DNA of 64,000 nucleotides from Kocuria marina (lineage in GTDB: Bacteria > Actinomycetota > Actinomycetes > Actinomycetales > Micrococcaceae), in NCBI RefSeq assembly GCF_000786655.1, contig NZ_JROM01000055.1:62001-126000 (forward strand). The letters run 5' to 3'. Of the stretch, positions 19,060-27,440 are shown piece after piece (the first letter of the stretch is position 1; each line of letters begins with the position of its first letter). Below the pieces are notes generated by a model, which saw nothing but the letters and a program-made list of their open reading frames with translations, had not been told where the DNA came from and did not search any database. Made by a program: the position numbers and the translations under genes.

Positions 19060-19935
19060 ATGGCGCAGTGGGAGCCCTTCGCGTTCGATGCGGAGGGCAC
19101 CAGCGCGATCGTGCATGGTGAGAACCTCACCGTCCTGGAGGGCCTCCCGGACGAGGCGTTCTCCCTGGTGTACCTGGACCCCCCGTTCAACACGGGCAGG
19201 GACCAGGTGCGCCGCACCACGCGCTCCGTTCCCGTGGCCGCGGGCGAGGGCGACCGCGTGGGCTTCGCGGGGCGTTCCTACGAGACGATCATGGGCTCGT
19301 TGCTGCGCTACGAGGACTCGTTCGCGGACTACCTGGGCTTCCTCCTGGAACCCCGGCTCATGCATGCCCGGCGCGTGCTGGCCACGCACGGGACGCTGTA
19401 CGTGCACCTGGACTACCGCGAGGTGCACTACGTCAAGGTGCTGCTCGACGCGCTGTTCGGCCGCCGGTGCTTCCTCAACGAGATCATCTGGGCCTACGAC
19501 TTCGGCGGGCGCACCGCCAAACGGTGGCCGGCCAAGCACGACACGATCCTGGTCTACGTCAAGGATCCGGCCGCCTACCACTTCAACTCCGCGGACGTGG
19601 ACCGGGAGCCGTACATGGCCCCGGGGCTCGTGGGTCCCGTCAAAGCCGCGCGCGGCAAGCTTCCCACGGACGTGTGGTGGCACACGATCGTCTCCCCCAC
19701 CGGCAAGGAGAAGACCGGTTATCCCACGCAGAAACCCGCCGGGGTGCTGCGCCGGATCGTCACGGCGTCCTCGCGTCCCGGGGACTGGGTGCTGGACTTC
19801 TTCGCAGGCTCGGGAACCACGGGCGCGGTCAGCGAGCAACTGGGCCGGAAGTTCGTGTGCGTGGACTCCAACCCCGAGGCCGTGGACGTCATGCGTCGGC
19901 GCCTGCCGGATACGGCGGTGTTCAGCGCGTCCTGA
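19060..19935 (+). CDS. Solitary DNA methyltransferase (beta class, N6-adenine or N4-cytosine)
   Basis: The 291-residue protein has the catalytic motif DPPF at residues 40-43 (VYLDPPFNTG) before the SAM-binding motif FAGSGTTGA at about 248-256. This is the motif order of beta-class amino-methyltransferases. GYPTQKPAGVLRRIV, also typical of the class, lies just before the SAM motif. DPPF is most often seen in adenine methyltransferases. No restriction enzyme or specificity subunit is next to it. The ATG starts directly after the helicase TAG with no gap, so it depends on translation of the upstream gene. The recognition sequence cannot be read from the protein. Confidence 0.85.
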   Translation: MAQWEPFAFDAEGTSAIVHGENLTVLEGLPDEAFSLVYLDPPFNTGRDQVRRTTRSVPVAAGEGDRVGFAGRSYETIMGSLLRYEDSFADYLGFLLEPRLMHARRVLATHGTLYVHLDYREVHYVKVLLDALFGRRCFLNEIIWAYDFGGRTAKRWPAKHDTILVYVKDPAAYHFNSADVDREPYMAPGLVGPVKAARGKLPTDVWWHTIVSPTGKEKTGYPTQKPAGVLRRIVTASSRPGDWVLDFFAGSGTTGAVSEQLGRKFVCVDSNPEAVDVMRRRLPDTAVFSAS

Positions 19936-20006
19936 TCCGGTTCACGAGCCGCTGCATCCCGACTGTTCTTCGACACGTCGTCAGGACCGCGCCGTGCGCC
20001 CCGGCC

Positions 20007-20858
20007 TCACGGCCAGCGGACCTCCACCCCGGAGGTGGCCTGTTCGCAAATCCTCGTGAGCGAACGCACGGACGTGGAGTTCTCCCCCAACCGATTGGGC
20101 TTGCCCGCGCCGTGGTAGTCGCTGGATCCCGTGACGATGAGATCGTGGTCCGCGGCGAGCTTCATGAGCACCGCGCGGGACTCGTCCGGGTTGTCCCGGT
20201 GGGCGACTTCCACGCCGGCCAGACCGGCGTCGATCATCGCGTTGAAATCAGCCGGGGTGGCCACGCGACCGCGCAACGGGGCCATGGGGTGCGCGCACAC
20301 CGGGACCCCGCCCGCCGCGCGCACTAGTTTGATGGCCTGCACCGGGTCCAGGGCCATGTGCCGCACGTAGTACTTGGAGCGGCCGGAGAGCATGTCCGAG
20401 AACGCGGCAGAGCGGTTTGGGACGACGCCCAGCTCCACCAGGGCGTCCGCGATGTGAGGGCGGCCCACCGTGGCCTCGGGACTCACGTGGGCCATGACGT
20501 CGTCCCAGCTGATCGGGTAGTCCTGCGCGAGAAGATCCACCATCTTGTGCGCGCGGGAGAGCCGGCTGCGCCGGGATTCCTCGATCGCGTCCAGCAGTGG
20601 CTCGTAGTCGGGGTCGTGCAGATAGCTGAGCATGTGCACCGAGATACCGTCCGCGGTGGTGCACGTGATCTCCATGCCGGGTACGAACGCGACCCCCAGG
20701 GACACCGCGGTGTCCCCCGCCTCCTGCCACCCCGCGGTGGTGTCGTGATCGGTGAGCGCGAAGACGTTGAGCCCGGCCCGGTGTGCCGCGCGGGCCACGT
20801 CCGCCGGGGACTCCGTGCCGTCCGACGCGTTGGAGTGGGTGTGCAGGTCGATTCTCAT
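20007..20858 (-). CDS. PHP-domain metal-dependent phosphoesterase (TrpH-like)
   Basis: The protein of 283 residues starts MRIDLHTHSNASDGTES, with the HTH metal motif and FALTDHDTTAGW of the PHP domain. Later ligands are seen in VPGMEITC, CAHPMAPLRG and GSSDYHG. Proteins of this type (YciV/TrpH, RNase AM) hydrolyse phosphoesters such as 3',5'-nucleoside bisphosphates or 5' ends of RNA. A TATCGT -10 element lies 7 nt upstream, which supports a leaderless start. The open frame extends further upstream without similarity and is not used. It converges on the methyltransferase gene. Confidence 0.88.
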   Translation of the reverse strand: MRIDLHTHSNASDGTESPADVARAAHRAGLNVFALTDHDTTAGWQEAGDTAVSLGVAFVPGMEITCTTADGISVHMLSYLHDPDYEPLLDAIEESRRSRLSRAHKMVDLLAQDYPISWDDVMAHVSPEATVGRPHIADALVELGVVPNRSAAFSDMLSGRSKYYVRHMALDPVQAIKLVRAAGGVPVCAHPMAPLRGRVATPADFNAMIDAGLAGVEVAHRDNPDESRAVLMKLAADHDLIVTGSSDYHGAGKPNRLGENSTSVRSLTRICEQATSGVEVRWP

Positions 20859-20865
20859 CACCTCC

Positions 20866-20871
20866 ACGATA
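20866..20871 (-). promoter_or_regulatory. -10 element (TATCGT) of the PHP gene
   Basis: TATCGT on the minus strand ends 7 nt before the ATG. The apparent GGAGG in the spacer is too close to the start to be a ribosome site, which favours a leaderless transcript. Confidence 0.5.
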
Positions 20872-21053
20872 CCCGCGGGCCACGGCGGGTCAGCCCGCGA
20901 TGCGTGCCGACCGGACGTGACCGAGCCCCCGCCGATCGCTCGGCCCTCGCTGCCCCGGGCCAGGGTTGACCGGCGTGGCACCATGGACGAGAACGTTCCG
21001 CCAGCATCGCGACCCGCGCGGGAGCCCGCGCCCCGAAGGAGATGACCGCGTCC

Positions 21054-22661
21054 ATGAGCCAAGGCTCAGCACACCCCACCGCTTCCCATCACGCGAGCGA
21101 GGACGCCGCGCAGCCCATGGACGAGCGGGTGGACAACCGCTCGCAGCGCCCCGACAACGCCGAGTTCCGCGAGTTCATGGCCTCGGGTTGGGCCGCTCCG
21201 GAGCACACGACCGCGCCGCGTGCCGAGGTCGCGGAGTTCGCCGCCCAGCGCCGTGCCCGGCTCTCCCGAATGTTCCCCGGCGAGCGCCTCGTGATCCCCG
21301 CGGGCGCCCCCAAGGTGCGCTCGAACGACACCGACTACCGCTTCCGTCCGCACTCCGCGTTCGCGCACCTCACGGGCATGGGCGTGGATCACGAGCCCGA
21401 GGCCGTGCTGGTCATGGAACCCACCGAGCAGGGTCAGGGGGACGACGGCAGCGACCACACCTCCACCCTGTACTTCCACCCCATGGCCGGGCGGGACTCC
21501 GCGGAGTTCTACGCGGATGCCAAGAACGGTGAGTTCTGGGTGGGTCCTCGCCCCACGCTGGCGCAACTGCGTGACGAGTTCGCGCTGCCCACCGAGGACC
21601 TCTCCGCCCTGGAGACCGCGGTCACCAAGGACGCCGGCAACACCGCCCTGGGTGGTCTCAGCATTCGTTTGGTGCGGGACGTGGACCTGAACATGGACGC
21701 GCTCGTGGACACCTCCCGGATCAACACGGGCGTGGACCTCGAGCAGTCGGACACCAAGGACGCGACCCTGGCCGAGGCCCTGAGCGAGCTGCGGCTCATC
21801 AAGGACGAGTACGAGATCGGGCAGTTGCGCGAGGCCGTGGCGGCCACGATCCGCGGTTTCGAGGACATCGTCTCCGTGCTGCCGCGCGCGATCGGCGGTG
21901 AACGCGGCGAGCGCGTCGTCGAGGGCGCGTTCTTCTCCCGCGCCCGCCTCGAGGGCAACGACCTCGGCTACGACACCATCGCGGCGTCCGGGAACAACGC
22001 GACCGTGCTGCACTGGATCCGCAACAACGGCTCGGTCAAGCCGGGCGAGCTGATCCTCGTGGACGCGGGTGTGGAGGCCGAGTCGCTCTACACCGCGGAC
22101 CTCACCCGCACCCTGCCCGTGACCGGCAGCTACACGGACGTGCAGCGCCGGATCTACCAGGCCGTGCTCGACGCCGCGGACGCCGCGTTCGACGTCGCCG
22201 TTCCCGGTAACAAGTTCCGGGACCTCCACGCCGCGGCCATGAAGGTGCTCGCCCAGCGGCTTGAGGAATGGGGGCTGTTGCCGGTGTCCGCGGAGGTCTC
22301 CCTGTCCGAGGCCGGTCAGCACCACCGCCGCTGGATGCCGCACGGCACGAGCCACCACCTGGGACTGGACGTGCACGACTGCGCCCAGGCCAAGCGTGAG
22401 CTCTACCTGGACGCTGTGATCGAGCCGGGGATGGTGTTCACGATTGAGCCCGGGTTGTACTTCAAGGACGAGGACCTCGCGATCCCCGAGGAGTACCGGG
22501 GCATCGGTGTGCGCATCGAGGACGACGTGCTGATCACCGAGCAGGGCAACGAGAACCTCTCCGAGGCCCTGCCCCGCAACCCCGACGACGTGGAGTCGTG
22601 GATCCAGGGCATCTGGAACCGGGACGAGAACGTGGGCCCCAGCGCGGGCCCCGCGGCCTGA
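21054..22661 (+). CDS. pepP: Xaa-Pro aminopeptidase (aminopeptidase P)
   Basis: The M24B metallopeptidase removes N-terminal residues next to proline. Of two in-frame ATGs, 21042 directly abuts AAGGAG and has no room for initiation. The one at 21054 has a 12-nt spacing and gives 535 residues. The N-terminal domain has the FPGERLVIPAGAPKVRSNDTDY region. The di-metal ligands are ILVDAG and YTADLTRT (two Asp), HGTSHHLGLDVH (His), FTIEPGLY (Glu) and VRIEDD (Glu). The first 60 residues are low in conservation. It is monocistronic and closed by a 17-bp hairpin. Confidence 0.93.
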   Translation: MSQGSAHPTASHHASEDAAQPMDERVDNRSQRPDNAEFREFMASGWAAPEHTTAPRAEVAEFAAQRRARLSRMFPGERLVIPAGAPKVRSNDTDYRFRPHSAFAHLTGMGVDHEPEAVLVMEPTEQGQGDDGSDHTSTLYFHPMAGRDSAEFYADAKNGEFWVGPRPTLAQLRDEFALPTEDLSALETAVTKDAGNTALGGLSIRLVRDVDLNMDALVDTSRINTGVDLEQSDTKDATLAEALSELRLIKDEYEIGQLREAVAATIRGFEDIVSVLPRAIGGERGERVVEGAFFSRARLEGNDLGYDTIAASGNNATVLHWIRNNGSVKPGELILVDAGVEAESLYTADLTRTLPVTGSYTDVQRRIYQAVLDAADAAFDVAVPGNKFRDLHAAAMKVLAQRLEEWGLLPVSAEVSLSEAGQHHRRWMPHGTSHHLGLDVHDCAQAKRELYLDAVIEPGMVFTIEPGLYFKDEDLAIPEEYRGIGVRIEDDVLITEQGNENLSEALPRNPDDVESWIQGIWNRDENVGPSAGPAA

Positions 22662-22675
22662 CCCCCGGAACACGT

Positions 22676-22723
22676 AGAGAGCGATCCCCGGGCCGGCATG
22701 TCGGGACCCGGGGATCGCTCTCT
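22676..22723 (+). terminator. Intrinsic terminator after pepP
   Basis: A perfect 17-bp inverted repeat (22676-22692 with 22707-22723) starts 14 nt after the pepP stop. There is no long T tract, and it could also serve the convergent gene at 22822. Confidence 0.8.
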
Positions 22724-22821
22724 GTGCGTGACGCCGCCAAACTCTCGGTCACTCCGGCGCCACATTCGGGCCCCTTTTCTGGCCTCAGGGTGCCCACCAT
22801 ATCGCCGGCGTGTACCGGGGG

Positions 22822-23913
22822 TCAGCGACGGTCGTCGGTGTGCTGCCGCTGTGCCGCGTTGTCGGCGTCGTGCGGTGTGGAACCGCCCTCGCGCGGTGCC
22901 TCGGAAGCACCGGACTGTGTCCACGGCGCTGCGCGGTCCGCCGAGGGGGCGGGAGCGCCGGCGGCGGGCTGGGCCGGGGCGGCGTCGTTGGCGGGGGCCT
23001 GCGGTGCGGGCTGCCCATCGGCGGGAGCGGCGTCGGAGGGTTCGAGCCGGATCCCGTACTGCGGGCGGCCGTCCGGCAGGTCGGGGAACTTCGCGGAGCG
23101 GTTGGTGTCCTCCTGTTGCTGGTCGGCACCGGGCTGGAACTGTCCGTAGCGCGGTTCGGAACCGGCGGGAGCGTTCTGGCCCCGGGGGTCACCCTGAACG
23201 GGTCCCCCGTGCACCGGAGCGCCCGGCTGTCCGTTCTGACCGGGGCCACCCTGAACCGGCGCACCGTACCGGGGACCGCCCGGCCCCCCGTGCTGCGAGC
23301 CGCCCTGCTGCGGGCCACCGTGGTACGGGCCGCCCTGCGGCGCACCCGGTCCGCCCCATTGACCGTTCTGGGGTCCGGCGGGACCACGGTAGCCCTGGTT
23401 CTGCGCCCCCGGGCCCACCGTGTGGCCGCCCTCCATGCCGTTGAGCACCTGGCGGGCCTGACCCGCGACCTCCGGGGCGGCGAGGACCTCGTAGCTGCCC
23501 GCCACGATCCTGCTGGTCGAGGTGAAGTCCCGCTTGCCGCGGGACATGGCGTACGTGATGGTGGCCATGAGCATCCAGAACGCGCCACCGAGGATCATGG
23601 TGAGCAACAGGGACGAAGCCATGTTGGCCCCGCCCAGCAGGGACATCAAAAGGCCGAAGAACGCGCCGAAGACCAGACCGTTGAGCGCACCCTGCAGGGC
23701 GACCTTGGGGTAGGAGAGCCGACCGGTGACCTGCTCCACGGACTTGAGGTCGCTGCCGATGATCGAGACCATGGCCACGGGGAAGTGTTCGTCCGCCATG
23801 TAGTCAACGGCTTTCTGCGCCAGGGCGTAGGTCCGGTAACGGCCCACCACCTCACCGCGGGGCATTTCCGGGGCGATGGACAGTTGGGCGGGGCCTCGTT
23901 TCGAGTTGCTCAT
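22822..23913 (-). CDS. General stress protein 17M-like membrane protein with Gly/Pro/Gln-rich tail
   Basis: The protein has 363 residues from the ATG at 23913 (MSNSKRGPAQL); an ATG 9 nt earlier is also possible. Residues about 20-75 form the soluble domain seen in general stress protein 17M relatives (YRTYALAQKAVDYMADEHFPVAMVSIIGSDL). Two membrane segments follow at about 85-130 (LNGLVFGAFFGLLMSLLGG and LLLTMILGGAFWMLMATITYAM). From about residue 165 the rest is a disordered tail of GGP, QGG and PQ repeats, then Ala/Pro-rich sequence. The tail reads like the flexible parts of cytoplasmic or cell-wall anchored actinobacterial proteins. Function is unknown. It is divergent from the MgtE-N/CBS gene. 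Confidence 0.78.
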   Translation of the reverse strand: MSNSKRGPAQLSIAPEMPRGEVVGRYRTYALAQKAVDYMADEHFPVAMVSIIGSDLKSVEQVTGRLSYPKVALQGALNGLVFGAFFGLLMSLLGGANMASSLLLTMILGGAFWMLMATITYAMSRGKRDFTSTSRIVAGSYEVLAAPEVAGQARQVLNGMEGGHTVGPGAQNQGYRGPAGPQNGQWGGPGAPQGGPYHGGPQQGGSQHGGPGGPRYGAPVQGGPGQNGQPGAPVHGGPVQGDPRGQNAPAGSEPRYGQFQPGADQQQEDTNRSAKFPDLPDGRPQYGIRLEPSDAAPADGQPAPQAPANDAAPAQPAAGAPAPSADRAAPWTQSGASEAPREGGSTPHDADNAAQRQHTDDRR

Positions 23914-24082
23914 GCCATCCATTGTCCCGTAGTCACCCACGAGCCCGCCGGGAAAACCCTGGATCATCGCAGCGGGTGAACACGGCGGCCGGTGAACACA
24001 CCCCGGATCGGGTGCCCAGCAACCGGTATCGCCCGGGTTCTGATCCCCCACTCCAGGAATGGGACCGCACAGCACGGTTCAC

Positions 24083-24088
24083 TAGGCT
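24083..24088 (+). promoter_or_regulatory. -10 element (TAGGCT) of the MgtE-N/CBS operon
   Basis: TAGGCT ends 6 nt before the GTG at 24095. No ribosome site is present, so the operon is probably leaderless. Confidence 0.5.
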
Positions 24089-24094
24089 GGGCGG

Positions 24095-25393
24095 GTGAGC
24101 ACAAACCTTTCCAAGATCTTCGTCGCGAGACTCATTGGCCTGGACGTCTTCGACCCGTTGGGCGACCGCCTGGGGCGATTGCGCGACGTCGTGGTGCTCT
24201 TACGCCCGGGGAGCAAACCGTCGGTGCGCACCCGCCCGCTCGTCGTGGGTCTCGTGGTGGAGGTGCTCGGGAAGAAGCGTGTGTTCGTGCCCATGACGCG
24301 TGTTACGAGCATCGACGCGGAGCAGATCATCTCCACCGGGCTCGTGAACCTGCGCCGCTTCGAGCAGCGCGGTGCCGAGACGCTGGCCGTGGGTGAGCTC
24401 TTCGACCGCACCGTGGTGCTGTTGGACGGTTCCGGGACCGCCACGATCGAGGACGTGGCCATGGAGAAGAGCAACAACCGGGGTGACTGGGTCATTTCGC
24501 AGTTGTTCGTGCGCAGGTCGCAGGCCACGGGAGGCTTGATCCGGCGTCGTAATCAGACGCTCGTGGTGGACTGGGAGGACGCGGACGACCCGTCCAACGC
24601 GGGGCCGCAACCGGCCACGCAGTGGATCGCGCAGCACGAGGAGGACCAGGCCGCGGACATCGCGGACGAGCTGCGGGACATGCCGGACAAGCGCAAGCTC
24701 GAAATCGCGGCGGAACTGCAGGACGAGCGGCTCGCGGACGTGCTCGAGGAGCTGCCGGAGGACGACCAGGTCTTCATTCTGACCCACCTGGACAACGAGC
24801 GCGCCGTCACGCTGCTCGCCGAGATGGACCCCGACGACGCGACCGACCTGCTCAACGAACTGCCGGAAGCGGAGGCCGAGCGGTTCATCACCATGATGGA
24901 ACCCGAGGACGCGGAGGACGTCCGGCGCCTACGCGAGTACGAGGAGGGCACGGCCGGTTCGCTCATGACGCCCGTACCCATCGTGCTGCCCCCGGAGGCC
25001 ACCGTGGCGGAAGCGCTCGCGCACATCCGCCAGGAGGAGATCATCCCGGCCGCGGCGTCCGCGGTGCTCGTGTGCCGCCCGCCGCTCGAGACCCCCACGG
25101 GTAAGTACCTGGGTCTCGTGCACACGCAGCGACTGCTGCGTTACCCGCCGCCCGAGGCGATTGGTAACCTAATCGATCGGTCCATCGAGCCCGTCTCGGA
25201 CCAGGCGTCCTTGGCCGACGTCGCTCGCGAACTGGCCACGTACGACCTCACGATCCTGCCGGTCGTCAACGACCAGGACCGGCTCGTGGGTGCGGTCACG
25301 ATCGACGACGTCCTGGACGCCCTGCTGCCCGAGGACTGGCGCACGTACGACGACGGAACCCCGGTCCGGAAGGTGGGTAAGCGGTATGAGTAA
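24095..25393 (+). CDS. MgtE N-terminal domain and CBS-pair protein without a channel
   Basis: The 432-residue soluble protein has three parts. Residues about 1-160 hold PRC-barrel-like repeats (LIGLDVFDPLGDRLGRLRDVVV). Residues about 185-280 are the MgtE intracellular N domain with its superhelical Asp/Glu-rich repeats (LEELPEDDQVFILTHLD, MDPDDATDLLNELPE). Residues about 285-415 hold a CBS pair (GSLMTPVPIVLPPEATVAEAL and DLTILPVVNDQDRLVGAVTIDDVLDAL). The transmembrane channel of true MgtE is absent. In MgtE these domains sense cytoplasmic Mg2+ and gate the pore, so this may be a free magnesium-sensing subunit. It overlaps the DUF1003 gene by 8 bp and starts the three-gene unit with Mrp. Confidence 0.88.
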   Translation: MSTNLSKIFVARLIGLDVFDPLGDRLGRLRDVVVLLRPGSKPSVRTRPLVVGLVVEVLGKKRVFVPMTRVTSIDAEQIISTGLVNLRRFEQRGAETLAVGELFDRTVVLLDGSGTATIEDVAMEKSNNRGDWVISQLFVRRSQATGGLIRRRNQTLVVDWEDADDPSNAGPQPATQWIAQHEEDQAADIADELRDMPDKRKLEIAAELQDERLADVLEELPEDDQVFILTHLDNERAVTLLAEMDPDDATDLLNELPEAEAERFITMMEPEDAEDVRRLREYEEGTAGSLMTPVPIVLPPEATVAEALAHIRQEEIIPAAASAVLVCRPPLETPTGKYLGLVHTQRLLRYPPPEAIGNLIDRSIEPVSDQASLADVARELATYDLTILPVVNDQDRLVGAVTIDDVLDALLPEDWRTYDDGTPVRKVGKRYE

Positions 25394-26051
25394 TCCCCGG
25401 CGCAGCGCGTCCTCGCAGTATTCGCCCGGTCCCCTGGACCAACCGCGCGAGAAACGCCCGGGGTACCTGACCCGCTTCCGCCCCAACCCGGACGCGTTCG
25501 GGCGGCTCACGGAGTCCTTCGCCCGCTGGATGGGTACGCCCCAGTTCCTGCTGTGGATGACCGTGTTCGTCACGGTGTGGTTGGCGTGGAACACCCTGGC
25601 GCCCGAGAGCATGCAGTTCGATCCGCGCGCGTTGAACTTCACGCTGCTGACCCTCATGCTCTCGCTGCAGGCCTCCTACGCCGCTCCCCTGCTGCTGCTC
25701 GCGCAGAACCGGCAGGACGACCGTGACCGCGTGGTCGCCGAGGAGGACCGTAAACGCGGACAGCAGAACCTCGCGGACACCGAGTACCTCACCCGCGAGA
25801 TCGCGTCCCTGCGCATCGCGTTGCGCGAGGTCGCGACCCGCGACTACGTCCGCTCCGAGTTGCGCGGGCTGCTCGAGGAGATCCTCGAGGACCAGGACCG
25901 CCGCGCCGCCGATCAGGCCGCCGCGCAGTCCCAGGCCACCAAGTCCAAGACCAAGAAGTCCGAGGGCAAGAAGTCCGACGGCTCCTCCAAGGCCCCGCGC
26001 CCGAAGAAGATCGAGCCCGAGGACCCCGAGCAGGAAGGACCGCATCAGTGA
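25386..26051 (+). CDS. DUF1003 membrane protein
   Basis: The 221-residue protein starts at the ATG overlapping the previous stop. Two membrane segments lie at about 50-70 (FLLWMTVFVTVWLAWNTL) and 82-105 (LNFTLLTLMLSLQASYAAPLLLLAQN), matching the DUF1003 pattern ending in AQNRQ. A charged coiled-coil-like segment follows (about 110-170). The tail is Lys/Ser-rich (KSKTKKSEGKKSDGSSK). Tight coupling with the MgtE-N/CBS protein suggests they work together, possibly as a divided membrane/sensor pair. The next gene overlaps by GTGA. Confidence 0.85.
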   Translation: MSNPRRSASSQYSPGPLDQPREKRPGYLTRFRPNPDAFGRLTESFARWMGTPQFLLWMTVFVTVWLAWNTLAPESMQFDPRALNFTLLTLMLSLQASYAAPLLLLAQNRQDDRDRVVAEEDRKRGQQNLADTEYLTREIASLRIALREVATRDYVRSELRGLLEEILEDQDRRAADQAAAQSQATKSKTKKSEGKKSDGSSKAPRPKKIEPEDPEQEGPHQ

Positions 26052-27235
26052 ACGGGAGCACCATCGACCCCCGACTGCGCGCGGCCCTGGACGGCGTGAT
26101 CGACCCCGAGCTGCGCCGCCCGGTGACCGAGCTCGGGATGATCCCCGAGGCCACACTCGAGGACGGCACGGCCCGCGTGACCGTTTTGCTCACGGTGTCC
26201 GGGTGCCCCATGCGCACCACGATCGAAGCGGACCTCCGTGCCGCCCTGGGCGAGCTCCCGGACGTCCGCGACGTCGCCGTGGACGTGGGTGTGATGACCC
26301 CGGCACAGCGCCAGGAACTGCAGGAGAAGCTCGGTCACCACCGCACCAACCCGTTCGCGGACCCGCATTCGCTCACCCGCGTGCACGCCATCACGAGCGG
26401 CAAGGGCGGGGTGGGAAAGTCCAGTGTGACCGTGAACATCGCCGCCGCGCTGGCCGCGATGGGACGCACCGTGGGCATCGTGGACGCGGACATCCACGGC
26501 TTCTCGGTGCCCGGTCTGCTGGGGATCACGCAACCGCCCACGCGCGTGGGGGACATGATCCTACCGCCCGTCGTGGAGGTCCCGGAGGGTGCGGACCGCC
26601 GACCCGAGGACAGTGCGGCCGGAGCCGGTCACCGCTCACGCGGGGTGCTCAAGGTGATCTCGATCGGCATGTTCGTGGATCCCGCCCAGCCCGTGGCGTG
26701 GCGCGGGCCCATGCTGCACCGCGCGGTGGAGCAGTTCCTCACGGACGTGCACTTCGGGGACCTGGACCACCTGCTCCTGGACCTGCCCCCGGGCACGGGG
26801 GACATCGCGATCTCCGTGGGCCAGCTGCTGCCCCGCTCGGGCGTGGTCGTGGTCTCCACGCCACAGCACGCGGCCGTGAGCGTGGCCCAGCGTTCGGGGA
26901 CGCTCGCCGAGCAGACCGAGCAGAAGGTCACGGGCGTCGTCGAGAACATGTCCGCGATGGTCATGCCGGACGGCACGCGCATGGAGGTCTTCGGCGCGGG
27001 CGGCGGCGAGACGATCGCGAGCTCGCTGTCCGAGCGCCTGGGTTACCCCGTCCCCCTGCTCGGCAGCGTCCCCCTGGACGTGACCGTGCGGGAGGCCTCG
27101 GACCGCGGCGTGCCCGCGGTGTGGGACCGGCCGGACTCCCCCGCCGCCGAGCAGCTGTGGGCCGTCGCGCGCGCCCTGGATCAGCAGGGCCGCGGGCTGG
27201 CCGGTAAGAGCCTGGGCATCACGCCGCGCGGTTGA
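26048..27235 (+). CDS. mrp: Mrp/NBP35-type P-loop ATPase (iron-sulfur cluster carrier)
   Basis: The 395-residue protein begins at a GTG overlapping the DUF1003 stop. An N-terminal MIP18/DUF59 domain (about 1-95) is followed by the deviant Walker A SGKGGVGKSS near residue 118, the Asp of IVDADIHGFS, and DLPPGTGD. These are the marks of ApbC/Mrp proteins, which carry and deliver Fe-S clusters. The C-terminal Cys pair common in this family (CxxC) is not present: the region reads ENMSAMVMPDGTRMEVFGAGGG. That loss is shared by many actinobacterial Mrp proteins as I recall, and it weakens the scaffold model. It converges on tatB. Confidence 0.9.
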   Translation: MNGSTIDPRLRAALDGVIDPELRRPVTELGMIPEATLEDGTARVTVLLTVSGCPMRTTIEADLRAALGELPDVRDVAVDVGVMTPAQRQELQEKLGHHRTNPFADPHSLTRVHAITSGKGGVGKSSVTVNIAAALAAMGRTVGIVDADIHGFSVPGLLGITQPPTRVGDMILPPVVEVPEGADRRPEDSAAGAGHRSRGVLKVISIGMFVDPAQPVAWRGPMLHRAVEQFLTDVHFGDLDHLLLDLPPGTGDIAISVGQLLPRSGVVVVSTPQHAAVSVAQRSGTLAEQTEQKVTGVVENMSAMVMPDGTRMEVFGAGGGETIASSLSERLGYPVPLLGSVPLDVTVREASDRGVPAVWDRPDSPAAEQLWAVARALDQQGRGLAGKSLGITPRG

Positions 27236-27299
27236 GCGGTCTCCCTCACGACGACGACGCCGCACGGCCCGGTCCCGCTCGCTCGGCACCTACGTGCCT

Positions 27300-27440
27300 G
27301 CTCACGCGGCGTTGACCTGTGCGCGGTGTCGGTCCGATCACGGGACGGCGGTCAGCTCACGCGGCGCGCGGCCGATAGCGCGGCGGTCGGTTGCTCACGC
27401 GGCGCTCGGCTGCTCACACGGGTTTCGACGGCTCACGTGG
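27300..27440. repeat. Short dispersed repeat, unit GCTCACGCGGCG
   Basis: Three exact copies lie at 27300-27311, 27355-27366 and 27393-27404. Two partial copies follow at 27412-27421 (GCTCACACGG) and 27431-27440 (GCTCACGTGG). Intervals are 55, 38, 19 and 19 bp. The array fills the gap between the convergent genes mrp and tatB, and its last copy includes the tatB stop codon. No hairpin terminator is evident here, and the role is unknown. Confidence 0.6.

Noticed and set aside
17302-19839. An open frame of about 845 codons on the minus strand across the helicase and methyltransferase genes
   Set aside because: It is the antisense shadow of two well-supported genes; its translation is rich in His, Gly, Arg and Val without motifs.
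21066-22673. A 535-codon minus-strand frame across pepP
   Set aside because: It mirrors the aminopeptidase gene and shows only GC-driven residue bias.
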